Part shown: piece by piece, positions 19,601 to 29,010 of the stretch
Numbering within the stretch: position 1 is the first letter of the stretch
Layout: every line of letters begins with the position of its first letter
Assembly: GCA_022822085.1 (NCBI GenBank)
Contig: JAJECK010000085.1
Location: 1 to 64,000 of the forward strand
Direction of reading: 5' to 3'
Length of the DNA stretch: 64,000 nucleotides
DNA from: Candidatus Poribacteria bacterium
Lineage (GTDB): Bacteria > Poribacteria > WGA-4E > WGA-3G
The notes under the pieces: generated by a model
What the model was told of the DNA's origin: nothing
The model's input: the letters and a program-made list of their open reading frames with translations, nothing else
Database searches by the model: none
Program-made: the position numbers and the translations under genes

Positions 19601-20815
19601 ATGATACTCAAGATTGCATTTCGGAACATCTTCAGACAAAAACGACGTACAATACTTACCGCACTTGCAATGGTTGTTGGTTTTATGCTCTCGTCCGTTT
19701 TCATCGGATGGTCAGATGGAATCTATTCAGACATCATTGATACGTTCACACGAAACCGCATCGGTCATATTCAAGTGCATCGGGAGGGGTATCTGGATAG
19801 CCCTTCACTTTACAAAAACATAAGTGATTATGAGGCTATTGGGGAGACAATTCAGCACAACGATGGCGTGCATGCATGGACACCCCGATTATATGCTGCA
19901 GGACTTGGTTCTGTTGGTGAAAAGAGCACTGCTGTTCGGGTAGTTGGGATAGATATTAAACGGGAAAACAGTGCAACCGAATTTTATCAGAGAGTAATTG
20001 AAGGTAGGACATTTGAGGAAAATGCGCTAAATGAAATGGTCATTGGAAAGGGACTAAAAAAGATACTTAAGGCAGAAATTGGCAGTGATTTGGTTGTTTT
20101 TTCACAAGCTGCAGATGGATCAATAGCGAATAATCTATACAAAATTGTTGGCATTGCAGACAGTGGGGACGACATAACTGATCGAATGACCTGTTATTTA
20201 AATCTTGCTGCTGCACAGGAGTTGTTTGTGCTTGATGAACGTATTCACGAGTTAGTGGTCATTGTCTCAAATATCAATCACGTCCATAAAGTAACAGACG
20301 CAATTAGGACCTCACTCAACGATTCAACGCTCGTAGTGTCGCCGTGGCAGGAGATTGCAAAATCCTTTTATACTGCTATGCAATCCGACAGACAGGGGGA
20401 TGCGATCGGCCGTTTTGTTATTATACTGATTGTTGCTATGGGTGTTCTTAATACTGTATTGATGTCGGTGTTGGAACGCACACGCGAATACGGATTGTTA
20501 AGGGCAGTAGGGACAAAACCGATACAAATATTTTACTTGGTCTTATGTGAAGTGGTCATAATTGCAATAGTAAGCGTGATTATCGGTGCGCTTCTTGGAA
20601 CTATAATAAATTACCTGCTTTCTATATACGGTATCACATTAAATGAGGCATTTACCTATGGTGGTATGAAATTTGACACGCTGCATGCTGAAATTAATCT
20701 CCGTACATACACAATACCATTTTTAACTGTGATGTTGTCTGCGTTGCTGGTAAGTTTATATCCTGCGATAAAAGCAGCGCGAATCCTACCTGCAAAGGCA
20801 ATGCGAACACGATAG
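19601..20815 (+). CDS. ABC transporter permease (FtsX/MacB-LolCE-like)
   Basis: MILKIAFRNIFRQKRRTILTALAMVVGFML... and C-terminal VLERTREYGLLRAVGTKP...LYPAIKAARILPAKAMR. Confidence 0.92.
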   Translation: MILKIAFRNIFRQKRRTILTALAMVVGFMLSSVFIGWSDGIYSDIIDTFTRNRIGHIQVHREGYLDSPSLYKNISDYEAIGETIQHNDGVHAWTPRLYAAGLGSVGEKSTAVRVVGIDIKRENSATEFYQRVIEGRTFEENALNEMVIGKGLKKILKAEIGSDLVVFSQAADGSIANNLYKIVGIADSGDDITDRMTCYLNLAAAQELFVLDERIHELVVIVSNINHVHKVTDAIRTSLNDSTLVVSPWQEIAKSFYTAMQSDRQGDAIGRFVIILIVAMGVLNTVLMSVLERTREYGLLRAVGTKPIQIFYLVLCEVVIIAIVSVIIGALLGTIINYLLSIYGITLNEAFTYGGMKFDTLHAEINLRTYTIPFLTVMLSALLVSLYPAIKAARILPAKAMRTR

Positions 20816-20827
20816 AGTTGTAATATT

Positions 20828-22060
20828 ATGTTCCTAATCTTAATCAAACTGGCATGGAAAAATATCCTTCGCAATAAGAGACGCACGATAATTGCTGCGA
20901 CAGCGATTAGTATCGGTCTGGCTGCACTCATTTTCGTTGATGCTTATATGATAGGCATGAAAGAGAACATGATTAAGACTGCAACTGCATCATTTATTGG
21001 TGATGCGCAGATACATCGCGAAGGTTTTCGTGATGAACAAGAGGTAACACTCACGATTCAAGAAGTTGAGTCAATTACTCGCAAACTCGCGAAAGAGTCA
21101 ATTGTACATTATTTTACCCGTAGGACATACGCCTCAGGGATGATACGGTCTGCAGCAAATATGAATAGGGGAATTATACTTGTTGGGATTTTCCCAGGGA
21201 CAGAGAGATTCCTTTCTCAAATTGACGATGCAATCATTGAGGGTAACTATTTCAAAGGAGATAATGAAAACGACATAGTCCTTGGATCAAAGCTTGCTGA
21301 AATCCTTGAAGTAGAAGTTGGGGACAGAGTTCCAGTAACAGTATCACAAGCTTATGGAGGAGAGTTTTCACAGGTAGGTTTTCGAGTGTCAGGTATCTTT
21401 GAGTTTGCAGACGAAAGAATGAACAGCGGTATGGCTTTTGTTCGGATACATAAAGCACAAGAAATGCTTGGAATAGGTAACGACATTCATGAAATTGCTA
21501 TTAAATTCACTTCAACCGAAATCTCATTGGACAAAGATATGTTATTTTGGGATATTTATGACATACACGGCAATGAAGTTGTGAGTTGGACAGATATTCT
21601 GCCACAAATCAAAACACTGTTTGAAATATCAAATTATAGTAAGTATATTATGGGATTTATACTTTTTATAGTGGTTGCTTTCGGAATAGTTAACACCCTT
21701 TTTATGTCATTGTATGAGCGTATGTTTGAGTTCGGTGTGTTGCGGGCAGTTGGCACAAGGCCTTTTGGGATGGCACGACTAATCTTATTTGAAGCGGGAG
21801 CATTGGCAGTAGTCAGTATCGCAATCGGTGTGATACTCGGCAGCTTAATAACTGGAACTTTAGCACATTTTGGTATTAATTTTACTGGAATTGAAATGAT
21901 GGGTGTGACGATTCAAGAATATATTTATCCTGTTCTTGCAGTTGAACAGTTCATCATGTATCCGATTTCAGTCTTTCTTTTCACTATTATCGCAGGCTTG
22001 TATCCTGCGTGGCATGTTGCCAGAATGTCACCTGTTGATGCAATGCGACAAAGTTTTTAG
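20828..22060 (+). CDS. ABC transporter permease (FtsX/MacB-LolCE-like)
   Basis: LAWKNILRNKRRTII...; MSLYERMFEFGVLRAVGTRPFGMARLILFEA...LYPAWHVARMSPVDAMRQ. Confidence 0.92.
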   Translation: MFLILIKLAWKNILRNKRRTIIAATAISIGLAALIFVDAYMIGMKENMIKTATASFIGDAQIHREGFRDEQEVTLTIQEVESITRKLAKESIVHYFTRRTYASGMIRSAANMNRGIILVGIFPGTERFLSQIDDAIIEGNYFKGDNENDIVLGSKLAEILEVEVGDRVPVTVSQAYGGEFSQVGFRVSGIFEFADERMNSGMAFVRIHKAQEMLGIGNDIHEIAIKFTSTEISLDKDMLFWDIYDIHGNEVVSWTDILPQIKTLFEISNYSKYIMGFILFIVVAFGIVNTLFMSLYERMFEFGVLRAVGTRPFGMARLILFEAGALAVVSIAIGVILGSLITGTLAHFGINFTGIEMMGVTIQEYIYPVLAVEQFIMYPISVFLFTIIAGLYPAWHVARMSPVDAMRQSF

Positions 22061-22069
22061 GGAACTATA

Positions 22070-22771
22070 ATGGAAAACTCACAACAAACAGATGTAATTG
22101 TGACAGAAGAAATAACAAAAGTTTATGACCCTGATGGTATTCCTATCCATGCACTCAACGGTATTGATCTCACGATACAATCTGGAGAACTCACTGCAAT
22201 CGTAGGTCCTTCTGGTTCTGGTAAGACAACATTTCTCAATATCATTTCTGGTTTAGATTCACCATCGGACGGCAAAGTCTGGCTTGCAGGTAAGGTTCTA
22301 TCAGAGATGAGCGGTAATGAACTATCCGATTACAGACGTGATAACATCGGATTCATCTTTCAGGCATACAATCTTATTCCCGTGCTCACAGTGAGAGAAA
22401 ATGTTGAGTATATTATGCTCTTGGCAGGGGTGCAGAAAACTGAACGTCATGAACGTGTGACCGCAATGCTTGAATCAGTCGGATTAGCAGGAGTGGAAGA
22501 CAGGCTTCCAACACAACTTTCCGGTGGACAGCAACAACGGGTAGCGATTGCACGCGCTATGGTATCAGAACCAACTATTGTGCTTGCAGATGAACCCACT
22601 GCTAATCTTGACTCAAAAACCGGTGCTGATCTGCTTGAAATGATGCGACAACTCAACACAGATACTGGAATGACCTTTATCTTCTCAACACATGACCCGA
22701 TGGTGATGGAAAGTGCAAAACGATTGATTACGCTTCGCGATGGAAGAATTGACAGTGATGAGACAAAATAG
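22070..22771 (+). CDS. ABC transporter ATP-binding protein (LolD/MacB type)
   Basis: GPSGSGKTTFLNIISGL, LSGGQQQRVAIARAM, IVLADEPTANLD. Confidence 0.95.
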   Translation: MENSQQTDVIVTEEITKVYDPDGIPIHALNGIDLTIQSGELTAIVGPSGSGKTTFLNIISGLDSPSDGKVWLAGKVLSEMSGNELSDYRRDNIGFIFQAYNLIPVLTVRENVEYIMLLAGVQKTERHERVTAMLESVGLAGVEDRLPTQLSGGQQQRVAIARAMVSEPTIVLADEPTANLDSKTGADLLEMMRQLNTDTGMTFIFSTHDPMVMESAKRLITLRDGRIDSDETK

Positions 22772-24005
22772 TGTTTGTAAAATGATGAGAACAATCGTAC
22801 TCGTCATTATCTGTCTGACATCAGTTGCTAATGTCCACAATGCTTGTGCAGAGTTTAGTTACGGAGGGTATTACAAGAACTTTTTTACAGCATTCAAGAC
22901 TCCAATTAGCGGTCCGCCTTTGATGGGGGCGGTGGTCAATAGATTACGGTTGAACTTATCTTACACTCCTACTGACATAGTTTCCCTTACATGTGCTTAC
23001 GATTTTTCACCACGCGTTCAAGATCCTTCTCTATTTTCCGAGTCTCCATTTGCTGTAGGTATCGCATCTTCTCGGTACCGATCTAAAGACTTTGATGCCT
23101 TACTGTATCCTAATATAGATAGTTCAATCGGAAGTGTAGGTATCTACCATAATCTGGATCGTGCATCCGTTCAAATCAGCACTGATTTTGCCGATATATC
23201 CATAGGAAGAGATGCTATTGCATGGGGAAGTGCGCGAGTCATTAACCCAACTGATGTAGTTGCCCCTTATTCATACGATCAACTGGATACAGAAGACCGT
23301 GTCGGTGTGGACGCAATCCGTGTTCGTGTTCCAATTGGTGTGTTAGGGGAGGTAGATACCGGATACATCTTTGGAACAAATTTTGATTTTGACAAGAGTG
23401 CCATCTTCCTCAGAACTCAAATGAATGCTGTTGAGACAGATTTCTCGGTTCTACTAATTCATCTTCAGAAAGATTTATTAATTGGTTTTGATGTTACTCG
23501 CGGCATAGCAGGTGCTGGATTCTGGTTAGAGGCTGCCTATGTTTTTCCAAACGCGTTTGGTGAGAAAGCAGATTCAGCAACTAATTATATCAGAACTTCA
23601 ATGGGTATAGATTACAGTTTCAAAGGAGAGACTTACACATTCTTAGAGTATCATTACAACGGAGCAGGAACAGATGAATCTGAGAACTATCTATCCAATA
23701 TAGAACGATCAGCATATACTCGCGGTGGGGTTTATCTGTTAGGGATTCACTACCTTGCCCCTGGTATCAACCATCAACTCACGCCATTGATTAGTCTTGG
23801 CGGACAGATATTAATTAACCTAACAGATCCATCTATTTGGTTTGCACCAAATATTGCATATAACATCGCTGAGGATATACATTTATCCTTAGGTGGATTA
23901 TTAAGTCTCGGAAAAACACCGAAAAATGGAGCGGAAATAGAGTTACAATCTGAATTTGGAAGTTACCCAAACCTATTTTTTACATCAATTAGTGTTTATT
24001 ATTGA
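22758..24005 (+). CDS. Secreted outer-membrane beta-barrel protein
   Basis: Signal sequence MMRTIVLVIICLTSVANVHNACA; repetitive beta pattern; terminal FFTSISVYY. Overlaps the 3' end of the ATPase gene. Confidence 0.65.
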   Translation: MRQNSVCKMMRTIVLVIICLTSVANVHNACAEFSYGGYYKNFFTAFKTPISGPPLMGAVVNRLRLNLSYTPTDIVSLTCAYDFSPRVQDPSLFSESPFAVGIASSRYRSKDFDALLYPNIDSSIGSVGIYHNLDRASVQISTDFADISIGRDAIAWGSARVINPTDVVAPYSYDQLDTEDRVGVDAIRVRVPIGVLGEVDTGYIFGTNFDFDKSAIFLRTQMNAVETDFSVLLIHLQKDLLIGFDVTRGIAGAGFWLEAAYVFPNAFGEKADSATNYIRTSMGIDYSFKGETYTFLEYHYNGAGTDESENYLSNIERSAYTRGGVYLLGIHYLAPGINHQLTPLISLGGQILINLTDPSIWFAPNIAYNIAEDIHLSLGGLLSLGKTPKNGAEIELQSEFGSYPNLFFTSISVYY

Positions 24006-24010
24006 TCACC

Positions 24011-24107
24011 CGTGAGTTTGATAAATCGTCCCATAAATCTCTGTCCGTTGGGTTTTGTCCCTCAATTCAACGGACAGTAGTTATTAAATTTAATTATCAA
24101 ACTCACG
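24011..24107. repeat. Nested inverted-repeat element
   Basis: Outer CGTGAGTTTGATAA ... TTATCAAACTCACG (perfect 14 bp); inner CTGTCCGTTG ... CAACGGACAG (perfect 10 bp). Confidence 0.85.
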
Positions 24108-24236
24108 TTATTAGGAAATGGCAGAGGAACGTGTCCTTTGCAGGTCCAATGGAGTGACTACTCTGGCCAATCATCTGATTATTTTAGATATGTCCGAAAG
24201 ACTACTCACTGCCCGATTGCTTCAACGTCCCCCACG

Positions 24237-25232
24237 TTACTTTTTTTTACCTTGCGGCGATACGGGTAGCACATCGTCACTGATCCAGTTTATTGACTGA
24301 TCCCACCCCGGATCGTTTGTGAGTTGCGTAATTTCATCTGTTTGGATATGATATTTATACAGATAACAAGGTGGATATTCAAATCCCTGCAGTATCGGTT
24401 CGTCTAACGGCATGCCCTGCTGTGCACTGAAAACAACCGACTCACCATCATCCATCCAATCAATACCGTAGCATCTCCAATCCTTTGGTATTTGGAGCTG
24501 TTTGACGTTGTTCCCATTAAGATCGCAAATCATATACCGATGTGCACGGTCGATCAACGCAAGCGCGTGCCCAGGCCACGGCTCCCAGTCAAACTCCTGA
24601 TGTGTGAAGACGATCTGTTTGCCATTCGGCGACCAGCGTGGGAACTTATATCGTCCTTTTAGCGGTGGCGGCAGCAGCTTTCGTCGCTTCTGACCACCAT
24701 CCCCCATTTTCCAAAGCGTGCCACCTACTTCCCCGACAACACCACCATCTGCAAACACAATGGACTTGCCATCGGGAGACCAGTCACAAAGGACTCCATG
24801 GGAATCCGATATTTCTTTCATCACGCCAGTTTCAATATTCAGCACGTTGATACTCTTTCTTGGTTTGTTGTTTATTTGCACAATCATATCAAAAACGAGA
24901 GACTTACCGTCCGGTGAAAATGACATTCTACCGACATATTCAACATCATCACCGGGAATTATGAGTTCGCGGATGTACGTGCCATCTGGACGCATCAAAA
25001 ACACATGTCTGTGGTCCGCACCTACAAACTGTTTACCATCGGGCGACCAGCATTCTGGGTGTGGTCTCTCATCGCCGGCGATGAGAAGCGTCTGGTTGCT
25101 GCCATCATCGTCCATTATGTAGATACCGTATATACCGTCGCGTTCTGAATTAAACAGGATTTTTGCATCTGCGACCGCCCCGAAAAGCAGTCCGAAGAGT
25201 AGACATAGCACACGCCATTTGGATAGGGACAT
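24237..25232 (-). CDS. Secreted PD40/TolB-like beta-propeller protein
   Basis: Signal peptide MSLSKWRVLCLLFGLLFGAVADA; FNSERDGIYGIYIMDDDGSNQTLL, WSPDGKQFV, SFSPDGKSLVF, WSPNGKQIVFT. Confidence 0.85.
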   Translation of the reverse strand: MSLSKWRVLCLLFGLLFGAVADAKILFNSERDGIYGIYIMDDDGSNQTLLIAGDERPHPECWSPDGKQFVGADHRHVFLMRPDGTYIRELIIPGDDVEYVGRMSFSPDGKSLVFDMIVQINNKPRKSINVLNIETGVMKEISDSHGVLCDWSPDGKSIVFADGGVVGEVGGTLWKMGDGGQKRRKLLPPPLKGRYKFPRWSPNGKQIVFTHQEFDWEPWPGHALALIDRAHRYMICDLNGNNVKQLQIPKDWRCYGIDWMDDGESVVFSAQQGMPLDEPILQGFEYPPCYLYKYHIQTDEITQLTNDPGWDQSINWISDDVLPVSPQGKKK

Positions 25233-25336
25233 AACTATTCTCCTAATATAGAATGGCAGAGGCACGCGTCCCCTGCAGGTCCAATGGATTGACTACTCCG
25301 GATTATCATCTGATTATTTTAGATATGTCCGAAAGA

Positions 25337-26392
25337 CTACTCACTGATCGACTGCTTCAACGTCCCCCACGTTACTTTTTTTTTGCCTTGTGGCGATACG
25401 GGTAGCACATCGTCACTGATCCAATCTATACGGTAGTTCTGTGCATGATGATTTGTCAAACGCGTTGTTTCTTCAGATAAAATATTATACTTATAGATGT
25501 GCCACGGCAGGGCATCTACTTCTACATGCAGTTCCTCCAATATATCTACCCATGCACAAAAAACAATCGCTTTACCGTTATCCATCCAGTCAATGCCTTG
25601 TGGTCGCAGATTATCCGGTATCTTCAATTTTTTGACTAATTGACCGTTACGATTACAGATGTTATAGAAATATCCCTTTGGGATCTGGTGTAATGTATTA
25701 CCTACCCACTGACGACCAAAATGAGCTTCTGTATAGACGATATGTTTTCCATCTGGTGACCAGCGTGCATTCTCACGGCTAACAGCTACACCAGCATTCT
25801 GAACAGCTGGCTTTAGAAGTTCACGCACATTCTTTCCATCGGAATTCATTATATAGAAATTGCCACCTCCTACTGCTGCACCTTCAATGGCGACACATAG
25901 AATTTCTTTTCCATCTGGTGAAAAAAACGGACTCTGCACCTTAAGATCAGATATCTGTTGGACTTGCCCGTTTGCAATATCTATCACGTTAATGCTATGT
26001 TTGTGTTCTCCTTCATTTCTTTCATATCGGCGAAAAATCACAGATTTACCATCCGGTGAAAAAGAGGCTTGGGTGTCCCATCCATCAATAGGGGGAGGGG
26101 TGAGTTGGCGAATATTTGTACCATCTGAATTCATCAGGAAAATGTGGGATGGACTTAAGATGTCTTCTTTCACATCTCTTTTAAACACAATCTGTTTTCC
26201 ATCTGGTGACCACCCAGGGACCCTCGGATACAACACATCTGTCAGTAACGTCATATTGTCTCCATTATCGTCCATGACATAAATGCCCACTTTACCCTCT
26301 ACTTTAGAGTTAAATACCAGTTTGGCGGTAGCAATCATAGGCATGAGAAGGAGATAACAGATTAACGCACATTTCAAAATACATTTACGCAT
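25337..26392 (-). CDS. Secreted PD40/TolB-like beta-propeller protein, tandem paralog
   Basis: FNSKVEGKVGIYVMDDNGDNMTLL, WSPDGKQIVFKRD, SFSPDGKSVIFRR; shared 3' region ISDDVLPVSPQGKKK. Confidence 0.85.
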   Translation of the reverse strand: MRKCILKCALICYLLLMPMIATAKLVFNSKVEGKVGIYVMDDNGDNMTLLTDVLYPRVPGWSPDGKQIVFKRDVKEDILSPSHIFLMNSDGTNIRQLTPPPIDGWDTQASFSPDGKSVIFRRYERNEGEHKHSINVIDIANGQVQQISDLKVQSPFFSPDGKEILCVAIEGAAVGGGNFYIMNSDGKNVRELLKPAVQNAGVAVSRENARWSPDGKHIVYTEAHFGRQWVGNTLHQIPKGYFYNICNRNGQLVKKLKIPDNLRPQGIDWMDNGKAIVFCAWVDILEELHVEVDALPWHIYKYNILSEETTRLTNHHAQNYRIDWISDDVLPVSPQGKKKVTWGTLKQSISE

Positions 26393-26409
26393 GATGTACT
26401 CCTTTGTAG

Positions 26410-26461
26410 AAGTGGCATGTATCATAGTAGATGTTTAAATCTACTATGATACATGCCACTT
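26410..26461. repeat. Perfect 23-bp inverted repeat with 6-nt spacer, just upstream of the PD40 gene start
   Basis: AAGTGGCATGTATCATAGTAGAT gtttaa ATCTACTATGATACATGCCACTT. Confidence 0.9.
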
Positions 26462-26476
26462 TCTTAATGACAATTA

Positions 26477-27265
26477 TCATTTTTTTTCGAAGGTTTGCGT
26501 GGTACCGAATGCTATACGTCGCAATGGTGCGCCACCCCGAATATCATGTGTGATGGTGGCATCTGACTCATAGTCATGAGTTTCGGCACCACGGGTTATA
26601 TTGACAACAAGTGTGTAACTCTCAAATCCTGCATATCCTTGTGGTGGTAGTTCCTCTATGGGGTACGGTTTTTTGTCAAAATCATGAACACCCGTTCCGA
26701 ACACTTGAAGGTAATACTCAAGCTGGTGCTGCCGATTTACAAGACGCCCCACTTCACCCTCAGGCAGTGGGTTATATGCGTATGCATAGTAATCTGCGTA
26801 AATCAACTGAGAACTCGGACGATAATAATGACGTGAAATTTCTGAATAACAGTATACACTGGTGTCGGGTTCTTGCCGCCAATCTGTTGCCGGTTCATAG
26901 ACTGTCAAATAGAAAGAAGCTGTATCTTTGATCAGACCGTCCGCCGACCATGCCTCAATCTCTATTTCATACCTTATCCCCCTTAAACTTCCAGCGAGTG
27001 TATCGGTTGGACAATATACGGATTTTGTAAGCGTGCCGTCACCAGAACTATAGACAGGGACTCCATCTACAAACCAACTCACTGTGAAATGTGGTTCTGA
27101 TGTCTCCACAGTAAACACGTCGTATGTCCAACCTCCATAAATATATGTATTGGAATTTGATGGAGATTCCACAATTTCAAAATCAGCGTTCCCACTATTA
27201 ACAAAACTTATGAATGTAACCGCAGTGAGGATCACTGCGGTTAGGATAAACTTGTACCTAAACAT
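26477..27265 (-). CDS. Secreted protein of unknown function (possible Ig-like fold)
   Basis: Signal peptide MFRYKFILTAVILTAVTFISFVNSGNA; no recognised domain. Confidence 0.6.
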   Translation of the reverse strand: MFRYKFILTAVILTAVTFISFVNSGNADFEIVESPSNSNTYIYGGWTYDVFTVETSEPHFTVSWFVDGVPVYSSGDGTLTKSVYCPTDTLAGSLRGIRYEIEIEAWSADGLIKDTASFYLTVYEPATDWRQEPDTSVYCYSEISRHYYRPSSQLIYADYYAYAYNPLPEGEVGRLVNRQHQLEYYLQVFGTGVHDFDKKPYPIEELPPQGYAGFESYTLVVNITRGAETHDYESDATITHDIRGGAPLRRIAFGTTQTFEKK

Positions 27266-27729
27266 GATATTCTCCTTCTATTTATCAAATTATAGGTTAT
27301 TCAAGACTTACGCAACTTGCACAAAAAAACAGGCAAATTTGCATAAAAAGTCGTTGTTTCAGCACATTTAACCTTCTAATTCCCCTTATCAAGGGGAATG
27401 CGTCCGTCCTGATATTCAATTCTTCAAGTTCAGGGCAGATGATGCAGATGATCGTGTTAACTTAGTCTCTTTTCCTTTCAACGTTTTAGTCCGCTATGCC
27501 CAAAAAACCTTAATAATAGTATAACAAATAAACATCATTGTTAAGTTAATTGAAAATATAGAAGTTAATAAATATTTATACCTTAAAATGATGTATTGAT
27601 AGATTATACTACATAATACGTTTGTATGTCAAATAAAATTATCAGGGTTATTTAGTTTTAATATTTTCTGCTGTATTTCACTACTAATGTTAATTGATTA
27701 GAGATGATTTCGCTTGTGAATACCACATG

Positions 27730-27796
27730 GTAGTAGGCACGGTTCGTGTGCTGCCTACACGGGATCGGGTTACGGCACACGGAGTGTGCCTACTAC
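27730..27796. repeat. Inverted-repeat element
   Basis: GTAGTAGGCAC ... GTGCCTACTAC (perfect 11-bp arms). Confidence 0.75.
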
Positions 27797-27967
27797 TATA
27801 CAACATCACTACGACTCAAAAGTTAACTTTTAGTAAAACTGATCTACTGCCAATTCATAGAACTAAATAACCCTATAAAATTACAAAAAATGTGGAATTC
27901 CGTATTTTTGTAATTTGCGAAAATAATTGGGCAAAATAATGAAGTCAGGACTTATGCATTCCCCTTG

Positions 27968-28085
27968 AATGAAGATTAATAAAATTAATCGGTCCTTTGG
28001 CGAGGTTAGGATACCTCGCCAGCGATGGAGTACTTCTGCCTCGTACGGATAGAAAAGGACCGAATTAATAAAATTAATCTTCATT
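27968..28085. repeat. MITE-like palindromic repeat, copy 2 (~118 bp)
   Basis: AATGAAGATTAATAAAATTAATCGGTCCTTT / AAAGGACCGAATTAATAAAATTAATCTTCATT with internal GGCGAGGTTAGGATACCTCGCC hairpin and CTGCCTCGTACGGATAGAAAA shared with copy 1. Confidence 0.88.
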
Positions 28086-28274
28086 TAGTTTGTGCATATT
28101 AGTCCGCAAACGGAAAGTTTGCTCTACAATAGCTCACCAATAACGAAATGTTCTCTATTAAAAATAGTGTCTGTGTGTCTAAAATCTTATAGGTAGCAAC
28201 TTGGATTATATTTATGTTATAATTGTCTCATAGACTTTCTAAATAAACCGTTTAGATATAAGCGAGTGGGAATT

Positions 28275-28988
28275 ATGGACAATTGTTGCCACGAAAAAAC
28301 AGATGAACTCACAGAACTCCGTGAGAAACAATCCAAAACGTTGTGGATTGTTCTTGCAATCAACGGTGTCATGTTCTGTTTAGAAATGGTTGTTGGCATA
28401 CTGGCGGGTTCAGTTGCTTTGCAGGCTGATTCACTTGATATGATGAGCGATACTTTGGTCTACGGATTCAGTCTATACGCAATTGGTAAAAGCAACCGTT
28501 GGCTTGCAGGATCTGCCCTGCTTAAAGGCAGTATTATGGCAATCTTTGGTGTAGGTGTGTTGATCCAAAGCTGCTATAAGTTTCTCGCAGAGGGTGTTCC
28601 TGAATCTAACTTGATGTTTGCCATGAGTTTAATCGCTTTGGCTGCCAATCTGAGTTGTCTGGTCCTGTTGTCAAAACACAAAGCAGATGATATAAATATG
28701 CGTTCTACGTGGATATGCTCACGCAATGACATTATAGCAAACTCAAGTGTATTCGTAGCTGCCGCACTCGTCGCATTTACACATTCTAATTTGCCTGATG
28801 TGATTGTCGGTTTGTTGATTACAAGTATCTTTCTTAAGTCTGCAGTATCTATTTTGAGAGATTCTGTGAGGGAGTTGAAACAACCTGATACCCAAACGGG
28901 TCAAGTGTCCGTTATCAAGTTTGAACCTATGGAAGAACTGTGTAGTGCGGGAATATGTCTTGCGAAAGCATGCCAATGTGAAGTATGA
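28275..28988 (+). CDS. Cation diffusion facilitator (CDF/CzcD-like) transporter with Cys-containing termini
   Basis: ALQADSLDMMSDTLVYGFSLYAIGKS...; N-terminal MDNCCHEK and C-terminal LCSAGICLAKACQCEV. Confidence 0.75.
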   Translation: MDNCCHEKTDELTELREKQSKTLWIVLAINGVMFCLEMVVGILAGSVALQADSLDMMSDTLVYGFSLYAIGKSNRWLAGSALLKGSIMAIFGVGVLIQSCYKFLAEGVPESNLMFAMSLIALAANLSCLVLLSKHKADDINMRSTWICSRNDIIANSSVFVAAALVAFTHSNLPDVIVGLLITSIFLKSAVSILRDSVRELKQPDTQTGQVSVIKFEPMEELCSAGICLAKACQCEV

Positions 28989-29010
28989 TGGATTCATTAA
29001 GGTATTGAAA

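Noticed and set aside
24118-24300. Plus-strand 60-aa ORF next to the palindrome at 24.0 kb
   Set aside because: Lies in the duplicated 3' flank and overlaps the PD40 gene end; no supporting signal.
28960-28988. TGA at the end of the CDF gene as a further Sec codon
   Set aside because: The frame closes again after three codons (TGG ATT CAT TAA) and there is no convincing downstream hairpin, so it is the normal stop.
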